From Candidatus Rokuibacteriota bacterium (GTDB lineage Bacteria > Methylomirabilota > Methylomirabilia > Rokubacteriales > CSP1-6): a DNA stretch of 64,000 nt. Location: contig JAUSJX010000097.1 of the NCBI GenBank assembly GCA_030647435.1, positions 1 through 64,000 of the forward strand, given 5' to 3'. Positions 23,087-31,384 of this stretch are shown here, piece after piece. Position 1 is the first letter of the stretch. Every line of letters starts with the position of its first letter. The notes under the pieces were generated by a model. That model did no database searches, had not been told where the DNA came from, and saw only the letters and a program-made list of their open reading frames with translations. The position numbers were made by a program, and so were the translations under genes.

Positions 23087-24010
23087 CTAGCTCATCATCT
23101 TTGGATCGAGGAGATCCCTGAGCCCGTCGCCAAGCAAGTTCAACCCTAGCACAGTCAAGGCTATTGCGGTACCCGGAAACACGGCGAACCAGGGGGACAT
23201 GCCGAGGAAGGCCTGCGCCTCCCTGAGCATGAGCCCCCACGAAGGGTTCGGCGGCTGGGTGCCGAGTCCGAGATAGGACAGCGCCGCTTCGGCCAGGATG
23301 GCGACCGGGAAGCTGATGGACGCCTGGACGATCAGCGGAGCGAGCGTGTTCGGCAGGATGTGGCGCCCGATGACGGCGGCATCTCCCGCCCCCAGCGCGC
23401 GGGCGGCAAGGACGAACTCCCGGTCTCTCAGCTCGAGGAAGGCGGCGCGCGTCAATCGCGCGAAGATGGGCAGGAAGCTGACACCGATGGCGACCATGGT
23501 GATGGCGAGCCCCGGCTTGAACACGGCCGCGATGAGCAGGGCCGACAGGATGGCGGGGAAGCCCTGGACCGCGTCCATGAGCCGCATGAAGACCTCGTCG
23601 AGCCAGCCGCCGAAGTAGCCGGAGAGCATACCCAGGAATGCGCCCAGCCCCACGCCGATGCCGACGGCGATGACGCCCACCAGGATGGCCGTGACCGCTC
23701 CCACCATGATCCGCGAGAGGAGGTCGCGGCCGAACTGGTCCGTGCCGAGCGGATGCGCCTCCGAAGGGCCCTGGAGCCGCGCCTCCATGGACATCTCGAG
23801 CGGGTCGCGCGGCGTGTAGCCCAGGCTCAGCGCCGCCGTGAGCAGCAGCAGCGCCGTGATGGAAAGGCCCATCGTGAACGTCACGTGCCTCAGCGCGCGC
23901 CGCCACGGGCGACGGACCCTCACCCCTGCCCTCTCGCTTCCAGGGAGAGGGAGCCTCTCCGATCCCCTCTCCCCTGTGGGGAGAGGGTCAGGCTGAGGGG
24001 CTTCATTCAT
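23087..24010 (-). CDS. Oligopeptide-type ABC transporter permease (DppC family)
   Basis: The 307-aa inner-membrane permease has the DppC signature HPLGTDQFGRDLLSR, five or six hydrophobic segments and an EAA loop (AARALGAGDAAVIGRHILPN). The ATG at 24010 overlaps the DppB stop. Residues about 4-31 (PQPDPLPTGERGSERLPLPG) are encoded by a dispersed DNA repeat at 23917-24000 and do not look like normal permease sequence, so the N-terminus is either genuinely rewritten or translation starts at an internal GTG. No ATPase genes (DppD/DppF) are present in the window. Confidence 0.9.
   Translation of the reverse strand: MNEAPQPDPLPTGERGSERLPLPGSERAGVRVRRPWRRALRHVTFTMGLSITALLLLTAALSLGYTPRDPLEMSMEARLQGPSEAHPLGTDQFGRDLLSRIMVGAVTAILVGVIAVGIGVGLGAFLGMLSGYFGGWLDEVFMRLMDAVQGFPAILSALLIAAVFKPGLAITMVAIGVSFLPIFARLTRAAFLELRDREFVLAARALGAGDAAVIGRHILPNTLAPLIVQASISFPVAILAEAALSYLGLGTQPPNPSWGLMLREAQAFLGMSPWFAVFPGTAIALTVLGLNLLGDGLRDLLDPKMMS
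23917..24000. repeat. Dispersed CCCTCTCCC-type palindromic repeat inside a gene
   Basis: CCCTCACCCCTG at the left is mirrored by the CAGGCTGAGGGG-type right end. Inside are two hairpins, CCCTCTCGCTTCCAGGGAGAGGG-like and CCCTCTCCCCTGTGGGGAGAGGG-like. Related blocks occur at 40881-41019 and 41743-41850. Here it is read in frame as the N-terminus of the DppC-type permease. Confidence 0.75.
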
Positions 24011-24947
24011 AGCGAATGCGGGGGTCCAGGACCCCGTACAGCAGGTCAACCGTGGCGTTGATCACGACGATTGCCGAGGCGACGAAGAGGACGACGCCTT
24101 GGACCACCGGCAGGTCGCGCGCGCTGATGGCGCCCAGGGCCAGCCGGCCCAGCCCCGGCAGATAGAACACGGACTCCAGGATGATGCTGCCCGCCATGAG
24201 CTGGCCCAGCTGCACGCCGGCCACGGTCAGGATGGGGATCATGGCGTTCTTGAGCGCGTGGCGGAAGATCACGGCGCCCTCGGCGACGCCCTTGGCGCGC
24301 GCCGTCTTGACGTACTCCTCGCGGAGCACCTCCAAGAGCGCGGACCGGGTGGTGCGGGCGAGGACGGCGAACTGGAAAAGCCCGAGCGCCACGGCCGGCA
24401 GGAGGAGCGACTTGAGCGCGTGGCCCACGCCCTGTCCCCAGCCGTCGAAGCCGCCTGCGTGGAACCAGCCGAGCTTCACCGAGAAGAGCAGGATCAGCAG
24501 GAGCCCCGCCCAGAAGCCCGGCACGGCGATGCCGAGCTGGGAGAGCGTCATCGCGGCGTAGTCACCCCAGCGGCGATGGCGCGTGGCGGCGAAGACGCCG
24601 AGGGGAATGGCGGCCGCGACCATGAGCGCCGCCGCCATCAGGGTGAGCGGCAGCGTCACCGAGAGGCGCGACACGATGAGTCCGGCCACGGGGACGTCGT
24701 ACTGGATCGAGCGGCCGAGGTCGCCCAGAACGGCCCGGCCCGCCCACTCCGCGTACTGGACCGGCACGGGCCGGTTGAGGCCGAGGCCCTCGCGAAGCTT
24801 TGCGACGGCGTCCGGGCTGGCCTCGATGCCCAGCATGATCAGCGCGGGGTCGCCCGGCAGCACGCGCACGACCATGAAGACCAGCAGCGACACGAAGAGG
24901 AGGGTGAGCAGCATCGCGGCCACCCTCCTCAGGACGTAGCGGCGCAA
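24003..24947 (-). CDS. Oligopeptide-type ABC transporter permease (DppB family)
   Basis: The 314-aa permease has a typical N-terminus (RRYVLRRVAAMLLTLLFVSL), RVLPGDPA after the first helix, and a conserved loop EYVKTARAKG with a downstream HALKNAMIP stretch. It partners with the DppC-type permease, whose start overlaps this stop by 8 bp. It lies 10 bp after the binding-protein gene. Confidence 0.93.
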   Translation of the reverse strand: MRRYVLRRVAAMLLTLLFVSLLVFMVVRVLPGDPALIMLGIEASPDAVAKLREGLGLNRPVPVQYAEWAGRAVLGDLGRSIQYDVPVAGLIVSRLSVTLPLTLMAAALMVAAAIPLGVFAATRHRRWGDYAAMTLSQLGIAVPGFWAGLLLILLFSVKLGWFHAGGFDGWGQGVGHALKSLLLPAVALGLFQFAVLARTTRSALLEVLREEYVKTARAKGVAEGAVIFRHALKNAMIPILTVAGVQLGQLMAGSIILESVFYLPGLGRLALGAISARDLPVVQGVVLFVASAIVVINATVDLLYGVLDPRIRYE

Positions 24948-24957
24948 CCCGCTCCTC

Positions 24958-26454
24958 TTACTTCTGCCAGCCGACCTCGGAGAGGTCGAGGGACGGAACC
25001 GGCAGGTCCTTCCAGATGCCCGTGACGCCCTTCTTGGTCACGACCAGGCGCGGGTGCATGTACAGCCATACGGCCGGCGCCTCGTCGGCCAGCATCTGCT
25101 GCATCATGACGTACAGCTCCCGCCGCTTCTTGTCGTCTACCGTCACCTCGGACTCCTTGAACAGCGCCTGGAAGTCGGCGTTGTCCCAGCGGAAGTAGTA
25201 CTTCGGGTTGGCGAAGTTCCCGATGTCCCAGGCCTCCGCGTGGCCGATGATCGACATGTCGTAGTCGGGGTTCTCGCAGGGCTTGAGACAGAAGACCTGG
25301 GCGAGCCACTGGCCCCACTCGATCTGCTGGATCTTGGCCCGGATCCCGACCTTGGCGAGCTGGTTGACGACGACCTCGGCGCTCCGCACCGTGTAGTAAT
25401 ACTGCGACGCGACCTTGAAGGTGGCCTCGAAGCCGTTCGGGTAGCCCGCCTCGACGAGGAGCTTCTTGGCCTTGGCCGGGTCGTACGACACCCGCTTGGA
25501 GACGTCCACGTAGTACGGGTTCAGCGGGTCCACGTTGGAGCCGAGGATCTTGCCGTACCCGAACATGGCCCCCTTGAGCACCTCCTCCTTGTTGATCGCG
25601 TGGGTGACGGCGAGCCTGACGCGCTTGTCGGAGTAGGGCTTCTTGGAGTTGTTCATGCTGAGCGTGACGTCGTTGGTCATGTCGCCCAGGATGACCTGGA
25701 AGCGCCCGTCCTTCTTGAGCGCGTCCACGTTCTCCGGGCCCAGGCCGAAGGCCGAGACGTCGATGTCGCCCGACTTGAGCGCCGCGAGCGCCGAGTTGGG
25801 GTCGGGGATGAAGCGGTACGTCACCTTGTCGAGGCGCGGCAGCCCCTTCTGCCAGTAGTCCTTGTTCTTCACGAGCACGATGCGGTCGCCGCGCACCCAG
25901 TCGGCGACCGTGAAGGGGCCCGTGCCGACCGGCTGGGCCTTGAGACTGTCCACCGCTTCTCTCGGGTAGATGACCGATCCCTGCCGCGCCACGGTCCAGA
26001 GGAAGTTCGCCTCGGCCCGCTTGAGCGTCACGCTGATCGTGTAGTCGTCCTTGACGATGACGTCCTGGATGTTCTCGTACTGGACGCGGTAGGGGTGCTT
26101 GGTCTCAGGGTTGACCGCGCGGTCCAGCGCGAACTTGACGTCGGCGGCCTTCATCTCGCGGCCGTTGTGGAAACGGACTCCCTTGCGGAGGAAGAACGTG
26201 TAGTTCTTGCTGTCGGTCGTGTACCAGCGCTCGGCGAGCCAGGGCACGAGCTTGCCGTGCCGGTCCACCTTCACCAGCCCTTCCTGGACGTTGTAGAACA
26301 CGACGCCGGCGATCGCCGAGGACGGGTTGGTCGTGAGGTCCAGCCCGGGCGGCTCGGTCGACACCTGCACCGTCAGGGCGCCCTGGGCCGCCGTCGGCAC
26401 CGCCGAGAGCAGGAGCGCCAGCAGGGCCAATGCGAGGCCGCGCAGCATTGTCAT
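24958..26454 (-). CDS. ABC transporter solute-binding protein, family 5 (peptide/nickel type)
   Basis: The 498-aa secreted protein has a Sec signal peptide (MTMLRGLALALLALLLSA ending near PTAAQG). The SBP_bac_5 fold is shown by LVPWLAERW, FFLRKGVRFHNG and VGTGPF. Substrates of this family are peptides, nickel or oligosaccharides. The ATG at 26454 overlaps the epimerase stop (ATGA). CLKPCENPDYD near residue 400 contains two close Cys that could form a disulphide. Confidence 0.92.
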   Translation of the reverse strand: MTMLRGLALALLALLLSAVPTAAQGALTVQVSTEPPGLDLTTNPSSAIAGVVFYNVQEGLVKVDRHGKLVPWLAERWYTTDSKNYTFFLRKGVRFHNGREMKAADVKFALDRAVNPETKHPYRVQYENIQDVIVKDDYTISVTLKRAEANFLWTVARQGSVIYPREAVDSLKAQPVGTGPFTVADWVRGDRIVLVKNKDYWQKGLPRLDKVTYRFIPDPNSALAALKSGDIDVSAFGLGPENVDALKKDGRFQVILGDMTNDVTLSMNNSKKPYSDKRVRLAVTHAINKEEVLKGAMFGYGKILGSNVDPLNPYYVDVSKRVSYDPAKAKKLLVEAGYPNGFEATFKVASQYYYTVRSAEVVVNQLAKVGIRAKIQQIEWGQWLAQVFCLKPCENPDYDMSIIGHAEAWDIGNFANPKYYFRWDNADFQALFKESEVTVDDKKRRELYVMMQQMLADEAPAVWLYMHPRLVVTKKGVTGIWKDLPVPSLDLSEVGWQK

Positions 26455-27413
26455 CGTGTCCCCTCCGTGAAGTAGTCCACCGTCCGCCTGAGCCCCTCGC
26501 CGAAATCCACGAGGGGCTCGTAGCCCATGTCGCGCTTGGCCGCGCTGATGTCGGCCAGCGTGTGCGGCACGTCGCCGACCCGCGTCGGCTGGTGCGTCGT
26601 CGTCAGCGGGCGCCCGAGGAGACGTGCTATCGAGGCGATGATCTCGAGCAGGCTCGTCCGGCTGCCGCAGCCGACGTTGTAGGACTTGCCCGAGACCGCC
26701 GCCGCCGGCGCCGCGGCCGCCAGGAGGTTGGCCGAGACCACGTTGTCGATGTACGTGAAGTCGCGCGACTGCGTCCCGTCCCCGTGGACCTGGAGCGGCT
26801 TGCCCTGCCTGCCCCAGAGGATGAAGCGCGGGATGACGGCCGCGTATTCGCTCTCGGGGTCCTGCCGCGGGCCGAAGACGTTGAAGTAGCGCAGGCCCAC
26901 CGTCTCGACCCCGAAGAGCCGGCTCCAGACGGACGCATAGAGCTCACCCGCGACCTTGGACGCGGCGTACGGCGAGATGGGCGCGGTCGCCTGGTCCTCC
27001 CGCTTGGGGAGATCGGGCCTCTCGCCATACACGGAGGACGAGGACGCGTACACCACGCGCGGCTTCTTCTTCTGGCGCGCCGCGGCGACGAGGACGTGGA
27101 GCGTCCCGGTGACGTTCGAGGCGTTGGCGCCGAGCGGGTCGGCGACGGAGCGCGGCACCGAGCGCATCGCCGCCTGGTGGAAGACCGCCGTCACGCCGCG
27201 CACGGCCCGCTCGACGGTCGCGAGACTCTTGAGGTCCCCGCGGATGATCTGGAGCCGCCTGTTCCCCTTCGCGAAGGCGAGGTTGGCCCGGCTGCCCGTC
27301 GAGAAGTTGTCGAGCACGCGGACGCGGTGCCCCTGCGCGAGCAGGCGCTCGACGACATGCGAGCCGATGAAGCCTGCTCCGCCGGTGACGAGGTAGATAG
27401 AGGATGACATCAT
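26451..27413 (-). CDS. UDP-glucose/UDP-GlcNAc 4-epimerase-like (extended SDR)
   Basis: The 320-aa protein has TGGAGFIG at residues about 10-17, a SSSSVYGE active-site Ser region, YAASK and RYFNVFGPRQDP, the pattern of GalE/WbpP/TviC-type epimerases. A tandem ATG gives starts at 27413 or 27410. It is the first gene of an operon with an oligopeptide-type ABC importer, joined by ATGA to the binding-protein gene, an unusual partnership that hints the importer may bring in a glycoconjugate. A clear promoter lies just upstream. Confidence 0.9.
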   Translation of the reverse strand: MMSSSIYLVTGGAGFIGSHVVERLLAQGHRVRVLDNFSTGSRANLAFAKGNRRLQIIRGDLKSLATVERAVRGVTAVFHQAAMRSVPRSVADPLGANASNVTGTLHVLVAAARQKKKPRVVYASSSSVYGERPDLPKREDQATAPISPYAASKVAGELYASVWSRLFGVETVGLRYFNVFGPRQDPESEYAAVIPRFILWGRQGKPLQVHGDGTQSRDFTYIDNVVSANLLAAAAPAAAVSGKSYNVGCGSRTSLLEIIASIARLLGRPLTTTHQPTRVGDVPHTLADISAAKRDMGYEPLVDFGEGLRRTVDYFTEGTR

Positions 27414-27425
27414 AGCGAGCGCCCG

Positions 27426-27455
27426 ATTATGGTGGCCGCCCGGGGAAGTTGTCAA
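27426..27455 (-). promoter_or_regulatory. Sigma70 promoter for the epimerase-ABC operon
   Basis: On the minus strand TTGACA (27450-27455, consensus) is followed after 18 bp by CATAAT (27426-27431), one mismatch from TATAAT. The ATG at 27413 is 12 nt further on. Confidence 0.7.
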
Positions 27456-27481
27456 ACGCGCCGGATCGCGGGCGCGTATGC

Positions 27482-27844
27482 TCACTTGTACCCAGACCCT
27501 GCCTTCTTGTACTCTTCGCGAGGCGGTGAAAAGATGTCGAGCACCACGGCCCGTTTGTCCGGCAGCGCGCGCCCGCCGTGCGGCACGTTCGGGGGCGTCT
27601 GCCAGAAGTCGCCGGCCTTGACGTGATGCTCGACGCCGTCCTGGACGCGGACCCACTCGCCCTCGAGGCAGACGCCCCACTGCTCGTTGGGGTGCGCGTG
27701 CACGGGGGAGACGGAGCCCGGCGCGATCTCGACCACGGAGAGCATCAGGTGCTCGCCGGGAAAGACGCGCGCCGAGAGTCCTTCGGCCAGCTGGCGCGGG
27801 ATGCCGCCCCGCTTGAGGTTGTGGAAGTGCTCGCTGTCGGCCAT
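27482..27844 (-). CDS. Small single-domain cupin
   Basis: The 120-aa protein has cupin motif 1 (PVHAHPNEQWGVCLEGE) with two His and a Glu-type ligand set, and motif 2 (PPNVPHGGRAL). Starts at the ATG at 27844 with an AAGGAG Shine-Dalgarno on the minus strand at about 27851-27856. Such cupins bind a divalent metal and act as dioxygenases, isomerases or sensors; the reaction cannot be predicted. It diverges from the mlrC gene. Only this stretch is coding: the long open frame upstream on this strand is the antisense of mlrC. Confidence 0.85.
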   Translation of the reverse strand: MADSEHFHNLKRGGIPRQLAEGLSARVFPGEHLMLSVVEIAPGSVSPVHAHPNEQWGVCLEGEWVRVQDGVEHHVKAGDFWQTPPNVPHGGRALPDKRAVVLDIFSPPREEYKKAGSGYK

Positions 27845-27904
27845 GACACGCTCCTTGTCGGATAGGTTGCGACGCCAGAGGCAGACATTGTACAGGAGAG
27901 CCCG

Positions 27905-29383
27905 GTGAGATTGTTCTTGGCGATGATGTCCCACGAGACGAACACCTTCAGCAACCTCCCGACCGGCCGCGCCCAGTTCGAGGCGCGCAATCTCCACTAC
28001 GGCGGCGAGATCCTGGAGGCGTTCCGCGACACGGGCACCTGCATCGGCGGCATGATCGACGCGGCCGCCCGCCGCGGGGCGACGCTCGTCCCGTCGGTCG
28101 CCGCGGCCGCTTCGCCGGCCGGGCTCGTCACGAAGGACATCTACGGGCACGTCAAAGAGCGGATGCTCCGTGACCTCAAGGCGGCCGGGAAGGTGGACGG
28201 CGTCCTGCTCGATCTCCACGGCGCCATGGTGCCGGAGGGGCTGGATGACGGCGAGGGCGACCTCATCGAGGCCGTCCGCGCTGCCGTCGGTCCCGCCGTG
28301 CCGATCGCCGTCACCCTCGATTTCCACGGCAACCTGTCGGAGAGCATGGTGCGCGGCGCCGACCTGCTCAACGGTTACAAGACCTACCCGCACGTGGACA
28401 TGGCCGAGCGCGGGGTCGAGGCGACCGAACAACTGATCGACATCATCGGCAAGCGTCTGAAGCCCACGGCCGCGCTCCGCAAGCCGCCGCTCCTGCCGCC
28501 GCTCGGCAACCAGGGGACGGCGCGCGGGCCGATGCGGCGCCTCTATGACTTGGCGGCCGAGATGGAGAAGGACCCGAAGGTCATCTCGATCTCCATCTTC
28601 GCCGGGTTCCCGCACGCCGACATCCCGGACGCGGGCTTCGGCGTCTACGTCCTCACCGACGACGACCAGGGCCTGGCCGACCAGCTGGCTGACCGGCTCG
28701 CGGATACGGCGTGGACACACCGGCACGAGTTCATCCACGCGGCGCTGCCCGTGCGCGAGGCCGTCGCCAAGGCGCTCGCCGCCCCCGGCAAGCCGATCGT
28801 GCTGGCCGACATGGCCGACAACACCGGCGGGGGCGCCGCCGGCGACGGCACGGAAATCCTGCGAGAGCTGGTGCGGGTCGGCGCCCGCTCGGCGGTCGTC
28901 GCCTGCATTTGGGACCCTACGGCCGTCGCCCTGTGCGTCAAGGTGGGCGCCGGCGCCTCGGTGACGCTCGACGTTGGAGGCAAGGTGGACGACAGGCACG
29001 GCGCGCCCCTCCGCGTGACGGGCATGGTCCGTACGCTCTCCGATGGCCGTTTCGTCCATAAGGGGCCCATGGCGCGAGGGCTGCCCGGCCGGCTCGGCAC
29101 GACGGCGGTCCTCGACGTCAACGACGTCAAGGTCATCCTGATCTCGTACCGCTGGCAGACCCTCGACCCCGAGATGATCCGCCTCGTCGGGATCGACCCG
29201 CTCGATCACAAGATCCTCGTCGTCAAGTCCACGATCCACTACCGGGCCGCCTTCGAGCCCATCGCCAGCGAGATCATCGAGGTGGACGCCCCGGGGCTGT
29301 CCTCCTCCAACCTCTCGCGCTTCGACTTCAAGCGGATCCGGCGGCCGATCTTCCCGCTGGATCCGGACACGACGTACCGCTGA
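27905..29383 (+). CDS. mlrC: MlrC-like M81-family metallopeptidase
   Basis: The 492-aa protein is of the MlrC type (linear microcystin hydrolase family). Visible features are MMSHETNTFS at the N-terminus, LLDLHGAMVPEG, LDFHGNLS, TYPHVDMAERG and the C-terminal-domain start ADMADNTGGGAAGDGTEIL. His/Asp residues in these blocks are the presumed zinc ligands. GTG start with AGGAGA upstream. Real substrates in non-Sphingomonas bacteria are unknown, and many homologues accompany peptide transporters. It is followed at 12 bp by a DUF1054 gene. Confidence 0.9.
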   Translation: MRLFLAMMSHETNTFSNLPTGRAQFEARNLHYGGEILEAFRDTGTCIGGMIDAAARRGATLVPSVAAAASPAGLVTKDIYGHVKERMLRDLKAAGKVDGVLLDLHGAMVPEGLDDGEGDLIEAVRAAVGPAVPIAVTLDFHGNLSESMVRGADLLNGYKTYPHVDMAERGVEATEQLIDIIGKRLKPTAALRKPPLLPPLGNQGTARGPMRRLYDLAAEMEKDPKVISISIFAGFPHADIPDAGFGVYVLTDDDQGLADQLADRLADTAWTHRHEFIHAALPVREAVAKALAAPGKPIVLADMADNTGGGAAGDGTEILRELVRVGARSAVVACIWDPTAVALCVKVGAGASVTLDVGGKVDDRHGAPLRVTGMVRTLSDGRFVHKGPMARGLPGRLGTTAVLDVNDVKVILISYRWQTLDPEMIRLVGIDPLDHKILVVKSTIHYRAAFEPIASEIIEVDAPGLSSSNLSRFDFKRIRRPIFPLDPDTTYR

Positions 29384-29395
29384 GGAGGCCCCGGC

Positions 29396-30025
29396 ATGGC
29401 GTTCCCAGGCTTCACCCCGGCCGACTTCAAGGTGTTCGACATCGAGGGCTTCAAGCCGCGCATGGAGGCCATCAAGTCGCGCATCCGCCCCAAGCTCGAG
29501 GCGATCGGCCGTGACCTGCTGCCCGACGTCGCGCGCATCGCCGGTGACGCGGCCTTCGCCCACGTGGCCAGACACGCGCGCCGGACCGTCAATCCTCCAA
29601 ATGACACGTGGGTCGCCTTTGCGCTCGACAAGCGCGGCTACAAGAAGCACTGCCACTTCAAGGTGGCGGTCTCGCGCGGCGCCGTGCGGTTCCTCTTCGA
29701 AGCGGGCCCCGAGCACGCCGGCAAGAAGCGCTGGGCGTCGGCATGGAAGCGCCAGGGGCCCAAGCTCGCGCCCGTCCTGAGGCGCGCCAAGGGGCTCGCC
29801 TGGTTCAAGAACGAGCACGACGAGGCGCCGGCGGCCGTTCTGGCCGACCTGCCGCCCGAGCACGTCGCGAGGCTGGGCGACGAGCTCACGCGCACGCGCG
29901 ACGGCCAGGTGGTGCTGGGGCGCGCGGTGCCGGCCCAGGAGGCCGCAGGGTGGAAGCCCCGCGACTACGTCCGCGCCGCGCGCGAGACGTTCCAACTGCT
30001 CGCGCCGCTGTACCGGCTCAAGTGA
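29396..30025 (+). CDS. DUF1054 (UPF0637/YktB-like) protein
   Basis: The 209-aa protein begins with FPGFTPADFKVFDIEGFKPRM and contains AHVARHARRTVNPPNDTWVA and GYKKHCHF, the pattern of the DUF1054 family best known from Firmicutes. Function is unknown. The family in a GC-rich Gram-negative-type genome suggests either a wide distribution or horizontal acquisition. Its TGA shares a base with the ATG of the HAD gene. Confidence 0.82.
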   Translation: MAFPGFTPADFKVFDIEGFKPRMEAIKSRIRPKLEAIGRDLLPDVARIAGDAAFAHVARHARRTVNPPNDTWVAFALDKRGYKKHCHFKVAVSRGAVRFLFEAGPEHAGKKRWASAWKRQGPKLAPVLRRAKGLAWFKNEHDEAPAAVLADLPPEHVARLGDELTRTRDGQVVLGRAVPAQEAAGWKPRDYVRAARETFQLLAPLYRLK

Positions 30026-30693
30026 TGTCATCCGCGCAGATGACTGAGGCCGCTATCTTCGATATGGACGGCGTCCTGATCGACTCGGGCGTCCACCACC
30101 GCGCCGCGTGGCAGGCGCTCCTCGCCGAGCTCGGCGAGGAGCCGGCGCACCCGGAGTACTGGCGCCTCACCATCGGCCGCCCGAGCGAGGAGGCGGTGCC
30201 GCTGCTCCTCGGCCGCCGCGTCCCGGAGCACGAGGCCCGGCGTCTCGCGCGGCGTAAGCGCGACCTCTACGTGGACTTTTCGCGCGGCGGTGTCGTCTCG
30301 GTGCCCGGCGTCCGGGATTTCGTCGCGGCGCTCTCGCGGCTCGGCGTTCCGCGCGCGGTCGGCACCTCGGCCTCGCGCTTCGACCTGGATCGGCTGCTCG
30401 TGGGGGTGGGGCTCCGCCGCCACTTCGACGTCATCGTGACGGCCGACGACGTGACGCTGGGAAAGCCCGATCCGGAGGTCTACGAGCTGGCGGCCGCGCG
30501 GCTCAGGGTCCCGCCCGACGCCTGCATCGTCTTCGAGGACTCGTTGGTCGGCGTCGAGGCGGCGCGGCGCGCGGGCATGCGCGCGGTCGGCGTCACCACC
30601 GCCCACAGCGAGATGGAGCTGCGGGAGGCCGGGGCCGAGCGGACCATCGCCGATTTCGAGGGTCTCGAATGGAAGAGCCTCGCAGCCGGGTAA
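30025..30693 (+). CDS. HAD-superfamily phosphatase (beta-phosphoglucomutase-like)
   Basis: The 222-aa protein has FDMDGVLIDS (motif I nucleophile and acid Asp), TSAS (motif II), LGKPDPEVY (motif III Lys) and FEDSLVGVEAA (motif IV), with an alpha-helical cap. Such enzymes hydrolyse or isomerise sugar phosphates. The ATG at 30025 gives TGATG coupling; the ATG at 30040 is an alternative. It overlaps the next gene by 25 bp. Confidence 0.9.
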   Translation: MSSAQMTEAAIFDMDGVLIDSGVHHRAAWQALLAELGEEPAHPEYWRLTIGRPSEEAVPLLLGRRVPEHEARRLARRKRDLYVDFSRGGVVSVPGVRDFVAALSRLGVPRAVGTSASRFDLDRLLVGVGLRRHFDVIVTADDVTLGKPDPEVYELAAARLRVPPDACIVFEDSLVGVEAARRAGMRAVGVTTAHSEMELREAGAERTIADFEGLEWKSLAAG

Positions 30694-31292
30694 GCGAGGC
30701 CGCCTACTGGGAAGGGCTCTACGCCGAGCGGCAGGACGGCTGGGAGCTCGGTGAAGCCGCTCCCTCGCTCCAGGCCTGCCTCGCCTCGGGCCGCCCGTTC
30801 ACACCCGGCGCGCGCGTCGCCGTTCCCGGGTGCGGACGGGGTCATGACGCGAGGCTGCTCGCGCGGCACGGCTTTGCCGTCACGGGCTTCGACTTCGCCG
30901 AGGCCGCAGTGACGGAAGCGCGGCAGCTGGCTTCGCGCGAGCAGCTCGCGGCCGCTTTCGAGCGGCGCGACGTCTTCACGCTGGCGTCCGACCACGGCGG
31001 TCTCTTCGACGCGGTTTGGGAGTACACCTGCTTCTGCGCCATCGACCCCGACCGCCGGACGGAGTACGCGCGCACGCTTCACGACATCCTCAAGCCGGGG
31101 GGCACGCTCCTCGCCTGCTTCTACCCTTTAAAGGACGGTACGGACGGCCCACCCTTCCCGGTCTCCCGGCCGGGCATCGAGGCCGCCCTCGGACCCTTCT
31201 TCGACATCGTCGAAGCGGGGTCTCCCCCTGCCTCGCCCGAGCGCCGCCGCGGGCTCGAGTGGCTCGTCCTGGCCGAGCGCCGCGCCGGTTGA
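30669..31292 (+). CDS. TPMT-like thiol/halide S-methyltransferase
   Basis: The 207-aa class I methyltransferase of the thiopurine methyltransferase family has a WELGEAAPSLQ N-terminal stretch, PGCGRGHDARLLARHG SAM loop, GFDFAEAAV and the family motif YTCFCAIDP. Family members methylate thiols, tellurite/selenite or halides. It is the last gene before the first Liv operon. Confidence 0.88.
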   Translation: MEEPRSRVSEAAYWEGLYAERQDGWELGEAAPSLQACLASGRPFTPGARVAVPGCGRGHDARLLARHGFAVTGFDFAEAAVTEARQLASREQLAAAFERRDVFTLASDHGGLFDAVWEYTCFCAIDPDRRTEYARTLHDILKPGGTLLACFYPLKDGTDGPPFPVSRPGIEAALGPFFDIVEAGSPPASPERRRGLEWLVLAERRAG

Positions 31293-31317
31293 TTCACCCT
31301 TGCGGGCGTGCTAGGGT
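31289..31317 (+). promoter_or_regulatory. Possible promoter of the first Liv operon
   Basis: TTGATT (31289-31294) and TAGGGT (31312-31317) are 17 bp apart, followed by a T-rich GCACTTTTTTCGG. The start codon is at 31385, so a leader of about 60 nt is expected, unlike the leaderless genes nearby. Confidence 0.4.
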
Positions 31318-31362
31318 TGGGCACTTTTTTCGGGACGGCCTCGGAGCGCCCGCTCGCATGTT

Positions 31363-31378
31363 CACAGCCAAAGGAGGC
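31363..31378 (+). promoter_or_regulatory. Strong conserved Shine-Dalgarno leader, Liv operon 1
   Basis: CACAGCCAAAGGAGGC ends 6 nt before the ATG at 31385 and contains a full AAAGGAGG. The identical 16-mer stands in front of the second Liv binding-protein gene (43999-44014). It is expected to give high translation of the binding protein. Confidence 0.85.
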
Positions 31379-31384
31379 ACGAGT

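Noticed and set aside
27845-30031. Minus-strand extension of the cupin into an apparently 849-aa protein
   Set aside because: The upstream portion is the complement of mlrC and DUF1054. The cupin has a good Shine-Dalgarno and ATG at 27844, so only 27482-27844 is annotated.
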